From NCBI GenBank assembly GCA_002773835.1, contig PFAC01000002.1, forward strand, positions 1 to 52,104: a stretch of 52,104 bases of DNA, in the 5' to 3' direction. A program made the position numbers and the translations under genes. Within the stretch, counting starts at the first letter, position 1; the number at the start of each line of letters is the position of its first letter. Below the pieces are notes generated by a model. It did not search any database. It was not told where the DNA came from and worked only from the letters and a program-made list of their open reading frames with translations. Below, piece after piece: positions 45,277 through 52,104 of the stretch. The DNA comes from Chlamydiae bacterium CG10_big_fil_rev_8_21_14_0_10_35_9. Its GTDB lineage: Bacteria > Chlamydiota > Chlamydiia > Chlamydiales > SM23-39.

Positions 45277-45690
45277 TTAAGCAGTAATCCACTGCTTTGT
45301 TTTTAATTTAACTTTTTTGGCTTTTGCAGGTTTTTTCTCAGGTATATGCGAAGAATAAGTACTATCTACCTGTCCTTGTAAACCTTGCAAGGCATCCCAC
45401 ATTTCCGGTTTGAAGTTATTCGGATTTTGGATCATTGCTTGAATGTCTTCTTTTGAGACACCTGCTTTTTCACAAATATCATCAAACTGTTCTTGGATAT
45501 TTTTATTAACCTTTTCTAAAGCCTCTAAAACCTCTGTTTGCTCTTCCTGATTACCCTCTTTCATGACATGTGTAATCTCGTCAAAGATCTCCATAGACTT
45601 ATTAAGAGCTGTATTCACATCTAGTTCTTGATCATTTGAATGTAAAAGCTCTGAGAAAAAATTGATTATTTTATCTTCTCTTTTAGTCAT
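45277..45690 (-). CDS. First gene of the type III-like operon (137 aa, acidic helical)
   Basis: 137 residues from the ATG at 45690; gggag lies 5-6 bp upstream and overlaps an earlier ATG at 45702, which itself has no ribosome site. The protein is acidic and helical (VLEALEKVNKNIQEQFDDI) with a short basic tail (KKPAKAKKVKLKTKQW). It has no hydrophobic segment, unlike the six that follow. Small, acidic and first in the operon would suit a secretion chaperone or a regulatory substrate (inference). No TPR repeats are seen, so it is not an LcrH/SycD-type translocator chaperone. Confidence 0.5.
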   Translation of the reverse strand: MTKREDKIINFFSELLHSNDQELDVNTALNKSMEIFDEITHVMKEGNQEEQTEVLEALEKVNKNIQEQFDDICEKAGVSKEDIQAMIQNPNNFKPEMWDALQGLQGQVDSTYSSHIPEKKPAKAKKVKLKTKQWITA

Positions 45691-45702
45691 TTGTTCTCCC
45701 AT

Positions 45703-46160
45703 TTATTAAAGGACAATTTCAATTAGACAGAATTATCCTATTATTTATACTACTATTATAAATTAGTAATTTAAAATTTTAATTAACTATTTGTTAAAAT
45801 TAAATTAATTTATATACAGCTCATTATCAATGAGTTACACATAAACTAAATTACTAATTTTCAGTGACTTATAAAATTGATGTTTTTGCTCCCTTTTCAG
45901 GGGGGGCTGAGCCAGATAATGCTCAGTTAATTACAGAAATGAAGGACTTTAATTACCTAAGTAATTTAGGTATCTATTTTACCTTCTTTATCTAGTATAC
46001 TAAAATTAAATTAGTTTGTCAAGTTAATTATCTTCTTCAAATACCTTAACCTACTTGCTTTAAGCATTTTAACTTAAAAATTCTTTCCTGGAATCTTTAA
46101 AGAACCCATACTTAATAACTATTTAAATTTGTTATAGTAACCTCTTTTTCAAGAGCTAGT
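45703..46160. other. AT-rich intergenic region with three inverted repeats
   Basis: No convincing coding sequence is seen in these 458 bp. The region holds three short perfect inverted repeats: ctcatt/aatgag near 45824, ctgagc/gctcag near 45908-45927 preceded by a G7 run, and acctaa/ttaggt near 45955-45971. It separates the operon promoter from the transposase remnant. The symmetric repeats could be regulator sites or remains of the mobile element; none is followed by a terminator T tract. Confidence 0.4.
45755..45760 (-). promoter_or_regulatory. Candidate -10 element of the type III-like operon
   Basis: On the minus strand this reads TATAAT, about 65 bp upstream of the chosen start of the first gene, in a very AT-rich stretch. 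No convincing -35 hexamer sits 16-18 bp upstream, and no sigma-54 motif is present. Confidence 0.35.
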
Positions 46161-46844
46161 ATGAAAAAACTATTCATTTGTTTATCTGATCAGCAATGGA
46201 AATTTACTCAAGGCCCGATGAATTGGACTCCTCCTCCGATTAGGAGTGCCTGGAGCTGATTTTAGAAAAATTTGGAACTCTATTCTTTTTGTTCTCACAA
46301 GAGGGCGTCGTTGGATCGACCTTCCTAAACACCTTGATCTTTACTGCTCAAAATCAATAGCCCATCGTTGGCTGTTGATTTTGAAAAAAGAACATGTTTT
46401 GGAGAGAGTATTGAGTCAACTTCTATTAAGAGGAGTTTCACAAGGAAAAATTGACATATCACAAATTGCCGTTGACGGCTCTTTTTCCCCCGGGACCTGG
46501 AGGAGGTAGTGATGTTGACCATGGATATAAAAGGAAAGGGTCCTGTCTTCATTTAGTTGCTGATAAAGAGGCTATGATTCAGATTTTTTACGACAAGAGC
46601 TTCTTAATCGAGGGTATTTACCTGTTATTGAGTGTAGAAAACACTGGAAAGAAATTATTGGCACAGCTGAAATAGCCAATTTTTTGGGTATTACTAGAAA
46701 AAGATAGGTCGCAGAAAGAACCTTTTCTTGGCTTAAAAGAAAGTGTAGAAGGCTTCTTATGAGATAGGAAAAAAAGCTGAAATTTGGGAATCTTTTGCTT
46801 TTTTAGGCCTGATTTTTATGTGGCTAGAAACTTTATTAGGATAG
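46161..46844 (+). pseudogene. Degenerate IS5-family transposase
   Basis: Fragments in shifting frames align in order with one transposase. They are MKKLFICLSDQQWKF at 46161, then FRKIWNSILFVLTRGRRWIDLP and ISQIAVDGSFSPG (frame beginning 46246), then PGPGGGSDVDHGYK in another frame. The C-terminal VAERTFSWLKRKCRRLLM and GLIFMWLETLLG end at the TAG at 46842-46844. VDGS carries the first catalytic Asp and the E of AERTF is the final Glu of the DDE triad. At least three frameshifts or stops, plus lost sequence in the middle, make it inactive. No left terminal inverted repeat could be found. Confidence 0.8.
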
Positions 46845-46878
46845 GTTCATATAAACAGTGGGCTTTTGTTGAATATAA

Positions 46879-47361
46879 TTACTTGTAATTTGATCCTGAA
46901 TACCAGAAGCCCTTCGCAAGACTTTTGAAAAAGCCTTTTAATACAACCACATTTTGTGTGAAAGTCTCATTACCTAGCGTGATTGACCTCTTTTTAGATA
47001 ATTTTTCATATTCATTGGCGAGGTTTTCATTTTTTGATTTTTTTAATGCACCAAGAAAAAATTCCTTTGTAACCCAGGTTACCCTGGCAGAATCATGTTT
47101 AAGGATCTTTAAGCCAGTCCAAATATCATTGTATTTTTCACAGGACTTATCTATTAATGCAAATCTGCGAGCTCCAACTTTATCTAGAAGTGAGAAAAAA
47201 CCACATGGAATAGCTCTATAGAGCTGAGCTATACTAACGAGTGCTTTTTTAGCTAAATTAGAAACCAGGCTACTATCTACCGCATCAGTAAGACGTTCAG
47301 CCTTTTTTATCTCATATGGAGTTATTATTTTTGGAAAAGGAAGTGAACTAACTATTACCAT
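46879..47361 (-). CDS. Orphan protein of unknown function (160 aa)
   Basis: 160 residues starting MVIVSSLPFPKIITPYEIKK; aaggt precedes the ATG. Moderately basic, mostly helical, with no signal peptide and only weakly hydrophobic stretches (ALVSIAQLYRAIPCGFFSLL). It lies between an inactive transposase and the 47.8-kb gene. The reading frame is intact, so it is probably real. I recognise no family. An unassigned secreted effector is possible given the neighbours, but nothing in the protein shows it. Confidence 0.45.
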   Translation of the reverse strand: MVIVSSLPFPKIITPYEIKKAERLTDAVDSSLVSNLAKKALVSIAQLYRAIPCGFFSLLDKVGARRFALIDKSCEKYNDIWTGLKILKHDSARVTWVTKEFFLGALKKSKNENLANEYEKLSKKRSITLGNETFTQNVVVLKGFFKSLAKGFWYSGSNYK

Positions 47362-47790
47362 TTTGTAATTACCTTTTTAAATTTTTTTATAATTAAATTA
47401 TATCATTTATTTATTAATTTTATATAAAGTTAAAGGTAAATAAAACTAAAAAAACTTTACCACATAACTAACTTAGCTTTAATTACTCAACTTTTATCTA
47501 TTCCACTCTGTTTTAAAGGTTTGCTAAAAATCATCGGTATTGCAAAATAAGGCACATAGATCATTCATTTTAAGCCCACTTTTTGGTTGTTTTTTGCGGT
47601 AAAAAAACGTTTTGACACCAAAGAGAGGTCTTTGTCCATCAAAAAATTTACTTTAACTTCTTATAGTTAAGTCAGATAAACCCAAAACTCAGGTTATTAG
47701 GATAAGTTCATTTGGCTAGGATCCTATGAGGTATTCAAGGATATAGAACTACAAGAACCAAAAGAATCAATACTGCAAAAAATAGGGAAT
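47362..47790. other. Intergenic region with possible mobile-element debris
   Basis: 429 bp, AT-rich on the left. No intact gene is seen. At 47694-47711 the sequence ttattaggata-a-gttcat repeats, with one mismatch, the 18 bp at 46833-46850 where the IS5-type transposase ends. This suggests a second element end. From 47701 the frame of the downstream gene is open without an ATG until 47791. A translated stretch near 47600 (FAVKKRFDTKERSLSIKK) interrupted by stops could be a decayed coding sequence. Confidence 0.4.
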
Positions 47791-48222
47791 ATGATTTTTG
47801 GCCAAAGGGAACGAAGCGTTAGCCCTATTGTAATACCAGAAGAGCTTGATCAGTCTGGGGTATCTGATGTAGTTGCAAGCCCGAGTCTTCCGCCGGCTGC
47901 AAGTCCTGCTAATAATGCTAACTCAACAGCAGAACCGGTTGCAAGTCCTGCTAATAATGCTAACTCAACAGCAGAAAAGGTCTCGAGATTTAGAAAAGTA
48001 ATAGGCACTATTGCGCATATTTTTAAACATCATAAAGCTGAGCTGGCAATTGGTGCTGTTATTGGCGGCGGCGTAGCAACTCTTTGTGTTCTTGCTTGGC
48101 CTGCCATCCCGCTACTTGGAAAAATTGGCCTTATCTTCTTTGGTGCAATGGCGCAATTAGCACCACCTGTTATATCGCATAGTTTGTGTGACCTTGAAAT
48201 ACCTCCTGAACTGCTAAAATAA
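47791..48222 (+). CDS. Protein with a tandem ASPANNANSTAE repeat and one membrane region (possibly 5'-truncated)
   Basis: 143 residues from the first ATG. A polar, low-complexity first part contains two copies of a 14-residue unit (ASPANNANSTAE). A basic segment (RFRKVIGTIAHIFKHHK) and a long hydrophobic stretch (about 84-128: LAIGAVIGGGVATLCVLAWP and LLGKIGLIFFGAMAQLAPPV) could span the membrane twice. The frame is open for 30 codons upstream (from 47701) without an ATG, and ggga is only 2-3 bp from the chosen ATG. The original start may therefore have been lost to the IS-like insertion. The two-pass hydrophobic layout recalls chlamydial Inc proteins, but this is only a resemblance. A terminator follows. 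Confidence 0.5.
   Translation: MIFGQRERSVSPIVIPEELDQSGVSDVVASPSLPPAASPANNANSTAEPVASPANNANSTAEKVSRFRKVIGTIAHIFKHHKAELAIGAVIGGGVATLCVLAWPAIPLLGKIGLIFFGAMAQLAPPVISHSLCDLEIPPELLK
47899..47976 (+). repeat. 42-bp tandem repeat inside the 143-aa gene
   Basis: Two units (47899-47940 and 47941-47976) are identical over 36 bp, with a 6-bp linker (ccggtt) after the first. The exact identity points to a recent slippage or duplication. The unit encodes ASPANNANSTAE. Confidence 0.85.
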
Positions 48223-48230
48223 TATACAGC

Positions 48231-48264
48231 AAATAATCACCCTTATTTAGGGTGATTATTTTTT
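48231..48264 (+). terminator. Rho-independent terminator after the 143-aa gene
   Basis: A 12-bp stem (aataatcaccct / agggtgattatt) with a 5-nt loop is followed by tttt. It lies between this gene and the convergent F-box/LRR gene. Confidence 0.88.
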
Positions 48265-48285
48265 GATTCTCTCAAAAGAGGTTTT

Positions 48286-50424
48286 TCACCATAGTTTTAA
48301 GATTTTTTTGGGAATTCTATCCAATAACCTCATATTAAGGGTTTCGCATTCCTCAAGAAGAACTATCTTTAATCGATTATTTTCAGGAATGTGAGACAGC
48401 CCCTCTCCTGTTGTATTTGAACCATACAAGTTAACAATTCTTAAGTGAGCTGCTTTTAATGAGAAAAATTGTGCGAGGTGGGCTTCAGCAAGACTTCTAC
48501 AATATTCTAAGACCAAGTGTTCTAATCGATTATTTTCAGGAATGCGAGACAGCCCCTCTCCTGTGGTGTTTGTTTGAGATAAATCAACAATTCTTAAGTG
48601 AGCTGCTTTCAATGAGAAAAATTGAGCAAGATAGACCTCATCTAAACTTTGACACCTTTTTAAGTCCAAGTTTTCTAACCGGTTTTTCTCAGGAATTTGA
48701 GCAAGCCCCTCTCCTGTTGTATTTGAACTATCAAATTCAACCTTTCTTAAGTAAGCTGCTTTTAAGAAAAAAACTTTAAGAAAATTCTCATTAAGAGAAT
48801 CACAAACATTCAAATTCAAGATTTCTAACCGGTTTTTCTCAGGAATTTGAGCAAGCCCCGCTCCTGTTGTATTTGAACCACACAAGTTAACCTCTCTTAA
48901 GTGAGCTGCTTTTAAGAAAATAGCTTTAAGAAAATTCTCATTAAGATTTCTACAATAATGTAAATCCAAGATTTCTAATTGGTTTCTCTCTGGAAGGTGG
49001 GCAAGCCCCTCTCCTGTTGTATTTGAATTTGGACCATAAAATTCAACCTTTCTTAAGTGAGCTGCTTTTAAGAAAAAAACTTTAAGAAAATTCTCATTAA
49101 GATTTTTGCATCTACCTACATCCAAGCTTTCTAATTGGTTTCTCTCTGGAAGGTGGGCAAGACACTCTCCTGTTATATTTGTTCCAGATAAATCTAACTT
49201 TTTTAAATGAAAAACCTTTGAAAAAAATGTTGTAAGAAATTCTTCTTTAAGATTTCTAAAACTATATAACTCCAATTCTTCTAATTGGTTTTCCTCTGAA
49301 ATGAAAGCAAGACACTCTCCTGTTATGAATGACTGTTTCAACTTAAGATCTCTTAGATGCACAACTTTTTGGAGAGCCACTGCAAAGAATTGCTCATCTA
49401 GTTTTTCACAGCTATTTAAATAAAGCTTTTCTAGTTGATTTTGATGATGTGGAATGTGAGCAAGCCCTTCTCCTGTAGTGTTCGAAAAAGATAAATCAAC
49501 CTCTTTTAAATGAGCTGCCTTTGAGAAAAAGATTTTCAAAAAACCTTCTTGAAGATTTTCACAGTACTTTAAACAAAGCTTTTCTAGTTGATTTTGATGA
49601 TGTGGAATGTGAGCAAGCCCTTCTCCTGTAGTGTTCGAGAAAGATAAATTAACCTCTTTTAGGCAAATGGCTTTTTGAAAAAATTCTGCAAGGAATTGCT
49701 CTTCTAGATTTTTACAGCGCTCTAAACAAAGCTTTTCTAGTTGATTTTCCTTTAAGATATTAGCTAGACACTCTCCTGTTATATTTGTTTTAGATAAATC
49801 TAGCTCTTTTAGATGAGCAGCTTTTTGAAAAAAATCATTAAGGAATCCCTCATTTAAATTGCGACAATTTACTAAACACAGTTTTTCTAATTGGTTTTTC
49901 TCTGAAATGACAGCAAGACACTCCCCTGTTATGCTAGATCCACTAAGAGTTAAAGACTTTAAGTTAGGACATAATGAAAGAATTTCTCCAACTTGTTCCT
50001 CCGTAAAATCTAGATTTGGATCTGGAAGGCATCGAAATCCTAATGACTTAATAAGTTTTCTATTTTCTTCTGAAAGAGATCTCAAATAATTCATTGCATT
50101 TGATACGCCAGACTCAAATTTACTCTCTATTATTCTAGCGAGAAATTCCCCTTTACTTTTGTGGTAAGGGTCAAGAACTTCATTAAATTCTAGATTAACT
50201 AAATATTCTATTAGTTGTGGTTCTTGTTTTACAAACGTACATCTTTGTCCTAACTGAAGATTTGAAATAGATTGCATAAGAGCCAATCGACATAATGGCA
50301 CTTGAGAAGCGTTTTTCCACAATTTGCTCACTTGACTTGCTATTAATTGCTGCTCAGGAGCTAAAAAAGATATCGTCTTAGCCCACATATTTACTGATAA
50401 TGAAAAATTGATAGAAGCTGTCAT
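48286..50424 (-). CDS. F-box-like leucine-rich-repeat protein (candidate secreted ubiquitin-ligase adaptor)
   Basis: 712 residues. Residues about 8-50 (SVNMWAKTISFLAPEQQLIA followed by SQVSKLWKNAS) match the F-box pattern L-P-x-E-[LI]-x-x-x-I-x-x-[FY]-L-x-P-x-x-L-x-x-x-x-x-V-x-x-x-W. The F-box binds Skp1 in eukaryotic SCF ubiquitin ligases. From about 150 to the end run paired repeats of about 50 residues with consensus NQLEKLxLxxCxNLxExFL, then FFxKAAHLKEVDLSxSNTTG and EGLAHIPE. The cysteine position and the TGEGLA segment recall Ralstonia GALA F-box/LRR effectors. Ribosome site aagga. No Sec signal, consistent with type III export. It lies downstream of a second LRR gene. Confidence 0.75.
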   Translation of the reverse strand: MTASINFSLSVNMWAKTISFLAPEQQLIASQVSKLWKNASQVPLCRLALMQSISNLQLGQRCTFVKQEPQLIEYLVNLEFNEVLDPYHKSKGEFLARIIESKFESGVSNAMNYLRSLSEENRKLIKSLGFRCLPDPNLDFTEEQVGEILSLCPNLKSLTLSGSSITGECLAVISEKNQLEKLCLVNCRNLNEGFLNDFFQKAAHLKELDLSKTNITGECLANILKENQLEKLCLERCKNLEEQFLAEFFQKAICLKEVNLSFSNTTGEGLAHIPHHQNQLEKLCLKYCENLQEGFLKIFFSKAAHLKEVDLSFSNTTGEGLAHIPHHQNQLEKLYLNSCEKLDEQFFAVALQKVVHLRDLKLKQSFITGECLAFISEENQLEELELYSFRNLKEEFLTTFFSKVFHLKKLDLSGTNITGECLAHLPERNQLESLDVGRCKNLNENFLKVFFLKAAHLRKVEFYGPNSNTTGEGLAHLPERNQLEILDLHYCRNLNENFLKAIFLKAAHLREVNLCGSNTTGAGLAQIPEKNRLEILNLNVCDSLNENFLKVFFLKAAYLRKVEFDSSNTTGEGLAQIPEKNRLENLDLKRCQSLDEVYLAQFFSLKAAHLRIVDLSQTNTTGEGLSRIPENNRLEHLVLEYCRSLAEAHLAQFFSLKAAHLRIVNLYGSNTTGEGLSHIPENNRLKIVLLEECETLNMRLLDRIPKKILKLW
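49434..49650 (-). repeat. Near-identical 153-bp tandem duplication within the LRR gene
   Basis: The sequence starting ctagttgattttgatgatg near 49431 recurs 153 bp later near 49584, with over 60 consecutive identical bases and few differences beyond. This equals exactly 51 codons, one paired LRR unit carrying the odd HIPHHQNQLEKL segment. Other repeat units are more diverged, so this is a recent expansion. Confidence 0.75.
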
Positions 50425-50481
50425 GTAATTTCCTTTTTAAAGTAGTAACTCTGTTTTTATAAAAAATCCAACGAAGTAATT

Positions 50482-52104
50482 TTAACGTCTTATTTTTAAT
50501 GTTTTTTTCCGAATGCTTTTTAAGAATTGCTTATTAAGATTTTTACAATTAAAAATTGTAAGTAATTCTAACTGATTTCTCTTAGAAATTCTAGTAAATC
50601 CTTCTCCTGTTATCTTTGTTGCAGATAAATCTAGCTCTTTTAGATGAGCTATTTTTAAGAAAAAATCTTGAAGAAAATTTTCATCAAGGTCGTTACAATT
50701 ACTTAAGTTCAATTTTTCCAACTGATTTTCTGCTGAAATATAAGCAAGAGACTCTACTGTTGTGTTCGAAGAAGATAAATCTAATTCTTTTAAATAAGCT
50801 GCTTTTGCGAAAAACCATTTAAGAAAATGCTCATTAAGATTTTTACAATGTTCTAAATAAAGTTCTTCTAGCTGATTTTCTGCTGAAATGTGAGCAAGGC
50901 CTTCTCCTGTTGTGTTGGAACAAGTAAAATAAACGCTCTTTAAACAGGAGGCCTTTAAAAAAACGTCTGTAAGCCATTTTTCTTCAAGGTTTTTACAACT
51001 TCTAAAAACCAGCTTTTCTATCTGGTTTTTCTCTGGAATTTGAGCAAGGCCTTTCCCCGTTATCTTTGTATCATAAAAATGAGCCTCTTTCAGATGAATT
51101 ACTTTAGGGAAAAGCCTTATAAGAAAATCCTCATTAAGATCTTCGCAGCTATTTAGCCACAATTCTTCTAACTGGTTTTCTTTCGGAATACAAGCCAGCC
51201 CTTCTCCTGTTGTGTTTGTCGAGACTAAACTAAGTTTTTTTAAATGGAAAGCCTTTGAGAAAAATACTTTAAGAAAATCCTCATTAAGATTTTTGCAGCT
51301 ATTTATCCACAATTCTTCTAACTGGTTTTCCTCAGGAATGTGAGCAAGCCCCTCGCCTGTTGTGTTCTCACATAATCTAATTTTCTTTAGACAAGCAGCC
51401 TTTGAAAGAAAGATTCCAAGAAAATTCTCTTTAAGAAAAATCGTATCACAATCATTTACTCCATTGAATTCTACTATTTCTATCTGATTTTCGGGTGGGA
51501 TATGAGAAAGTCCCTCTCCTGTTGATTTTGATTGAGATAAATCTACCTCTTTTAAATGAGCTGCCTTAGAAAAAAAAACCCCAAGGAAATTCTCATCTAG
51601 AAAACCTTCTTCAGAATCTTCTTCAGTGTCTGAACATAAATTTAAATCCAGTTTTTCTAATTGGTTATTTTCAGGAATATGAGAAAGTCCTTCTCCTGTT
51701 GTGGTTGTAGCAGATAAATCTAGCTCTTTTAGATAAGCTGCCTTTGAGAAAAAATCTTTAAGAAAATTTTCCTCAAGGTCGTTACAACTATTTAAGTCCA
51801 ATTTTTCTAATTGGTTATTTTCAGAAATATGAGAAAGTCCCTCTCCTGTTGTGTTTGTATCAGATAAATCTAGCTCTTTTAGATGCGTTGCCTTTGGAAA
51901 AAGCTCTTTAAGAAAGTCTTCTTCAAGATTCTCGCAACTACTTACCTCCAACTTTTCTAATTGGTTTTCCCTTGACAGTTGGCTCAATCCTTCTCCCGTT
52001 GTATTCGTCCAACAAAAACCAACTTCTTTTAGTTGGGTTGCATTTCGGAAAAATTCAGCAAGGAAACCCTCATTAAGATTATGGGAGTTACTTAAATGCA
52101 GATT
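50482..52104 (-). CDS. Leucine-rich-repeat protein (partial; N-terminus beyond window end)
   Basis: At least 540 residues of the same paired LRR type as the neighbour (NQLEKLDLNSCNDLEENFL, then FFSKAAYLKELDLSATTTTG and EGLSHIPE). The frame stays open to the last base of the window. The TTG at 51987 is an internal leucine codon, so the gene starts outside and an F-box cannot be checked. It ends ...RKKTLKIRR, similar to the neighbour's end (PKKILKLW). The 57-bp gap to the next gene on the same strand suggests co-transcription. Some repeats carry an acidic insertion (DTEEDSEEGFLDENFL). Probably a paralogue that arose by tandem duplication. Confidence 0.8.
   Translation of the reverse strand, partial: NLHLSNSHNLNEGFLAEFFRNATQLKEVGFCWTNTTGEGLSQLSRENQLEKLEVSSCENLEEDFLKELFPKATHLKELDLSDTNTTGEGLSHISENNQLEKLDLNSCNDLEENFLKDFFSKAAYLKELDLSATTTTGEGLSHIPENNQLEKLDLNLCSDTEEDSEEGFLDENFLGVFFSKAAHLKEVDLSQSKSTGEGLSHIPPENQIEIVEFNGVNDCDTIFLKENFLGIFLSKAACLKKIRLCENTTGEGLAHIPEENQLEELWINSCKNLNEDFLKVFFSKAFHLKKLSLVSTNTTGEGLACIPKENQLEELWLNSCEDLNEDFLIRLFPKVIHLKEAHFYDTKITGKGLAQIPEKNQIEKLVFRSCKNLEEKWLTDVFLKASCLKSVYFTCSNTTGEGLAHISAENQLEELYLEHCKNLNEHFLKWFFAKAAYLKELDLSSSNTTVESLAYISAENQLEKLNLSNCNDLDENFLQDFFLKIAHLKELDLSATKITGEGFTRISKRNQLELLTIFNCKNLNKQFLKSIRKKTLKIRR

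Noticed and set aside
40972-45690. Calling the operon genes copB/copD or yopB/yopD by name
   Set aside because: Only architecture, not residue-level similarity, supports the link, and the accompanying LcrH-type chaperone is absent.
45898-45932. Possible TPP-type riboswitch around ggggggctgagccag
   Set aside because: Only a ctgag fragment matches. The remaining conserved THI-box elements and a downstream thiamine gene are absent, and a simple hairpin explains the sequence.
46246-46509. A stand-alone 87-aa gene
   Set aside because: It is one frame-shifted fragment of the IS5-type transposase, with the adjoining parts in other frames on both sides.
50482-51987. A complete 501-aa LRR gene starting with TTG at 51987
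   Set aside because: The same frame continues upstream to the window edge with further LRR sequence, so the TTG is an internal leucine codon.
48286-52104. Regular DNA repeats that might suggest a CRISPR array
   Set aside because: The repeats are in frame, of about 150 bp, without unique spacers, and encode leucine-rich repeats on the minus strand.

Overview
The window comes from a low-GC bacterium of the phylum Chlamydiota, most likely an amoeba- or protist-associated 'environmental' chlamydia rather than a classical Chlamydia species. From memory of chlamydial genomes, several blocks match known chlamydial neighbourhoods: pheT / YwqK-like lipoprotein / ogt; rpsD, murJ and nfo close together; rluD and hemA near a small conserved protein; kdsA-lptC-lptB; and clpX-clpP-tig-SNF2-mreB-pckG. 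The genes for host interaction near the end (type III translocator-like proteins, an F-box/LRR protein) fit the same lifestyle. This is an assignment by gene content and order, not by a phylogeny.

Layout. 1-8.3 kb: the end of pheT, a repeat lipoprotein, ogt, a tiny lipoprotein, a 69-aa coiled protein behind a near-perfect sigma-54 promoter, a SNF2 helicase, a Cys-rich protein and trhO. 8.4-18.2 kb: rpsD, murJ, an inserted AbiE-like toxin-antitoxin pair with a perfect 16-bp-arm palindrome at its promoter, nfo-asnS, recX-hemA, a small conserved protein, rluD and khpA. 18.3-30.6 kb: a membrane-anchored double glycosyltransferase, a very large DHH phosphoesterase, tRNA-Arg, the tightly overlapping dapB-folK-kdsA-lptC-lptB run, a YVTN propeller, a secreted prephenate-dehydratase-like protein, a heptosyltransferase and ndk-pabA. 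30.5-40.9 kb: an SNF2-mreB-pckG-dtd run on the minus strand, then tRNA-Gly-tig-clpP-clpX on the plus strand.

40.9-52.1 kb is the accessory part. A seven-gene minus-strand operon (137, 272, 251, 165, 235, 194 and 282 aa) encodes small helical proteins. Several share an N-terminal layout, and three carry the hydrophobic segments expected of type III secretion translocators. It ends at a shared bidirectional terminator with clpX. Upstream lie a degenerate IS5-type transposase, an orphan 160-aa gene, a repeat-containing one-membrane-segment protein that may be 5'-truncated, and two tandem leucine-rich-repeat genes. The first LRR protein begins with an F-box-like domain, the architecture of secreted ubiquitin-ligase adaptors. 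The second runs off the window end.

How it works together: most of the window is housekeeping (translation, protein quality control, lipopolysaccharide precursor synthesis and export, folate and lysine/peptidoglycan precursors, cell shape). The right-hand 11 kb looks like a host-interaction island of possible translocon components followed by candidate effectors. All functional calls are from reading motifs in the sequence; no database search was run.
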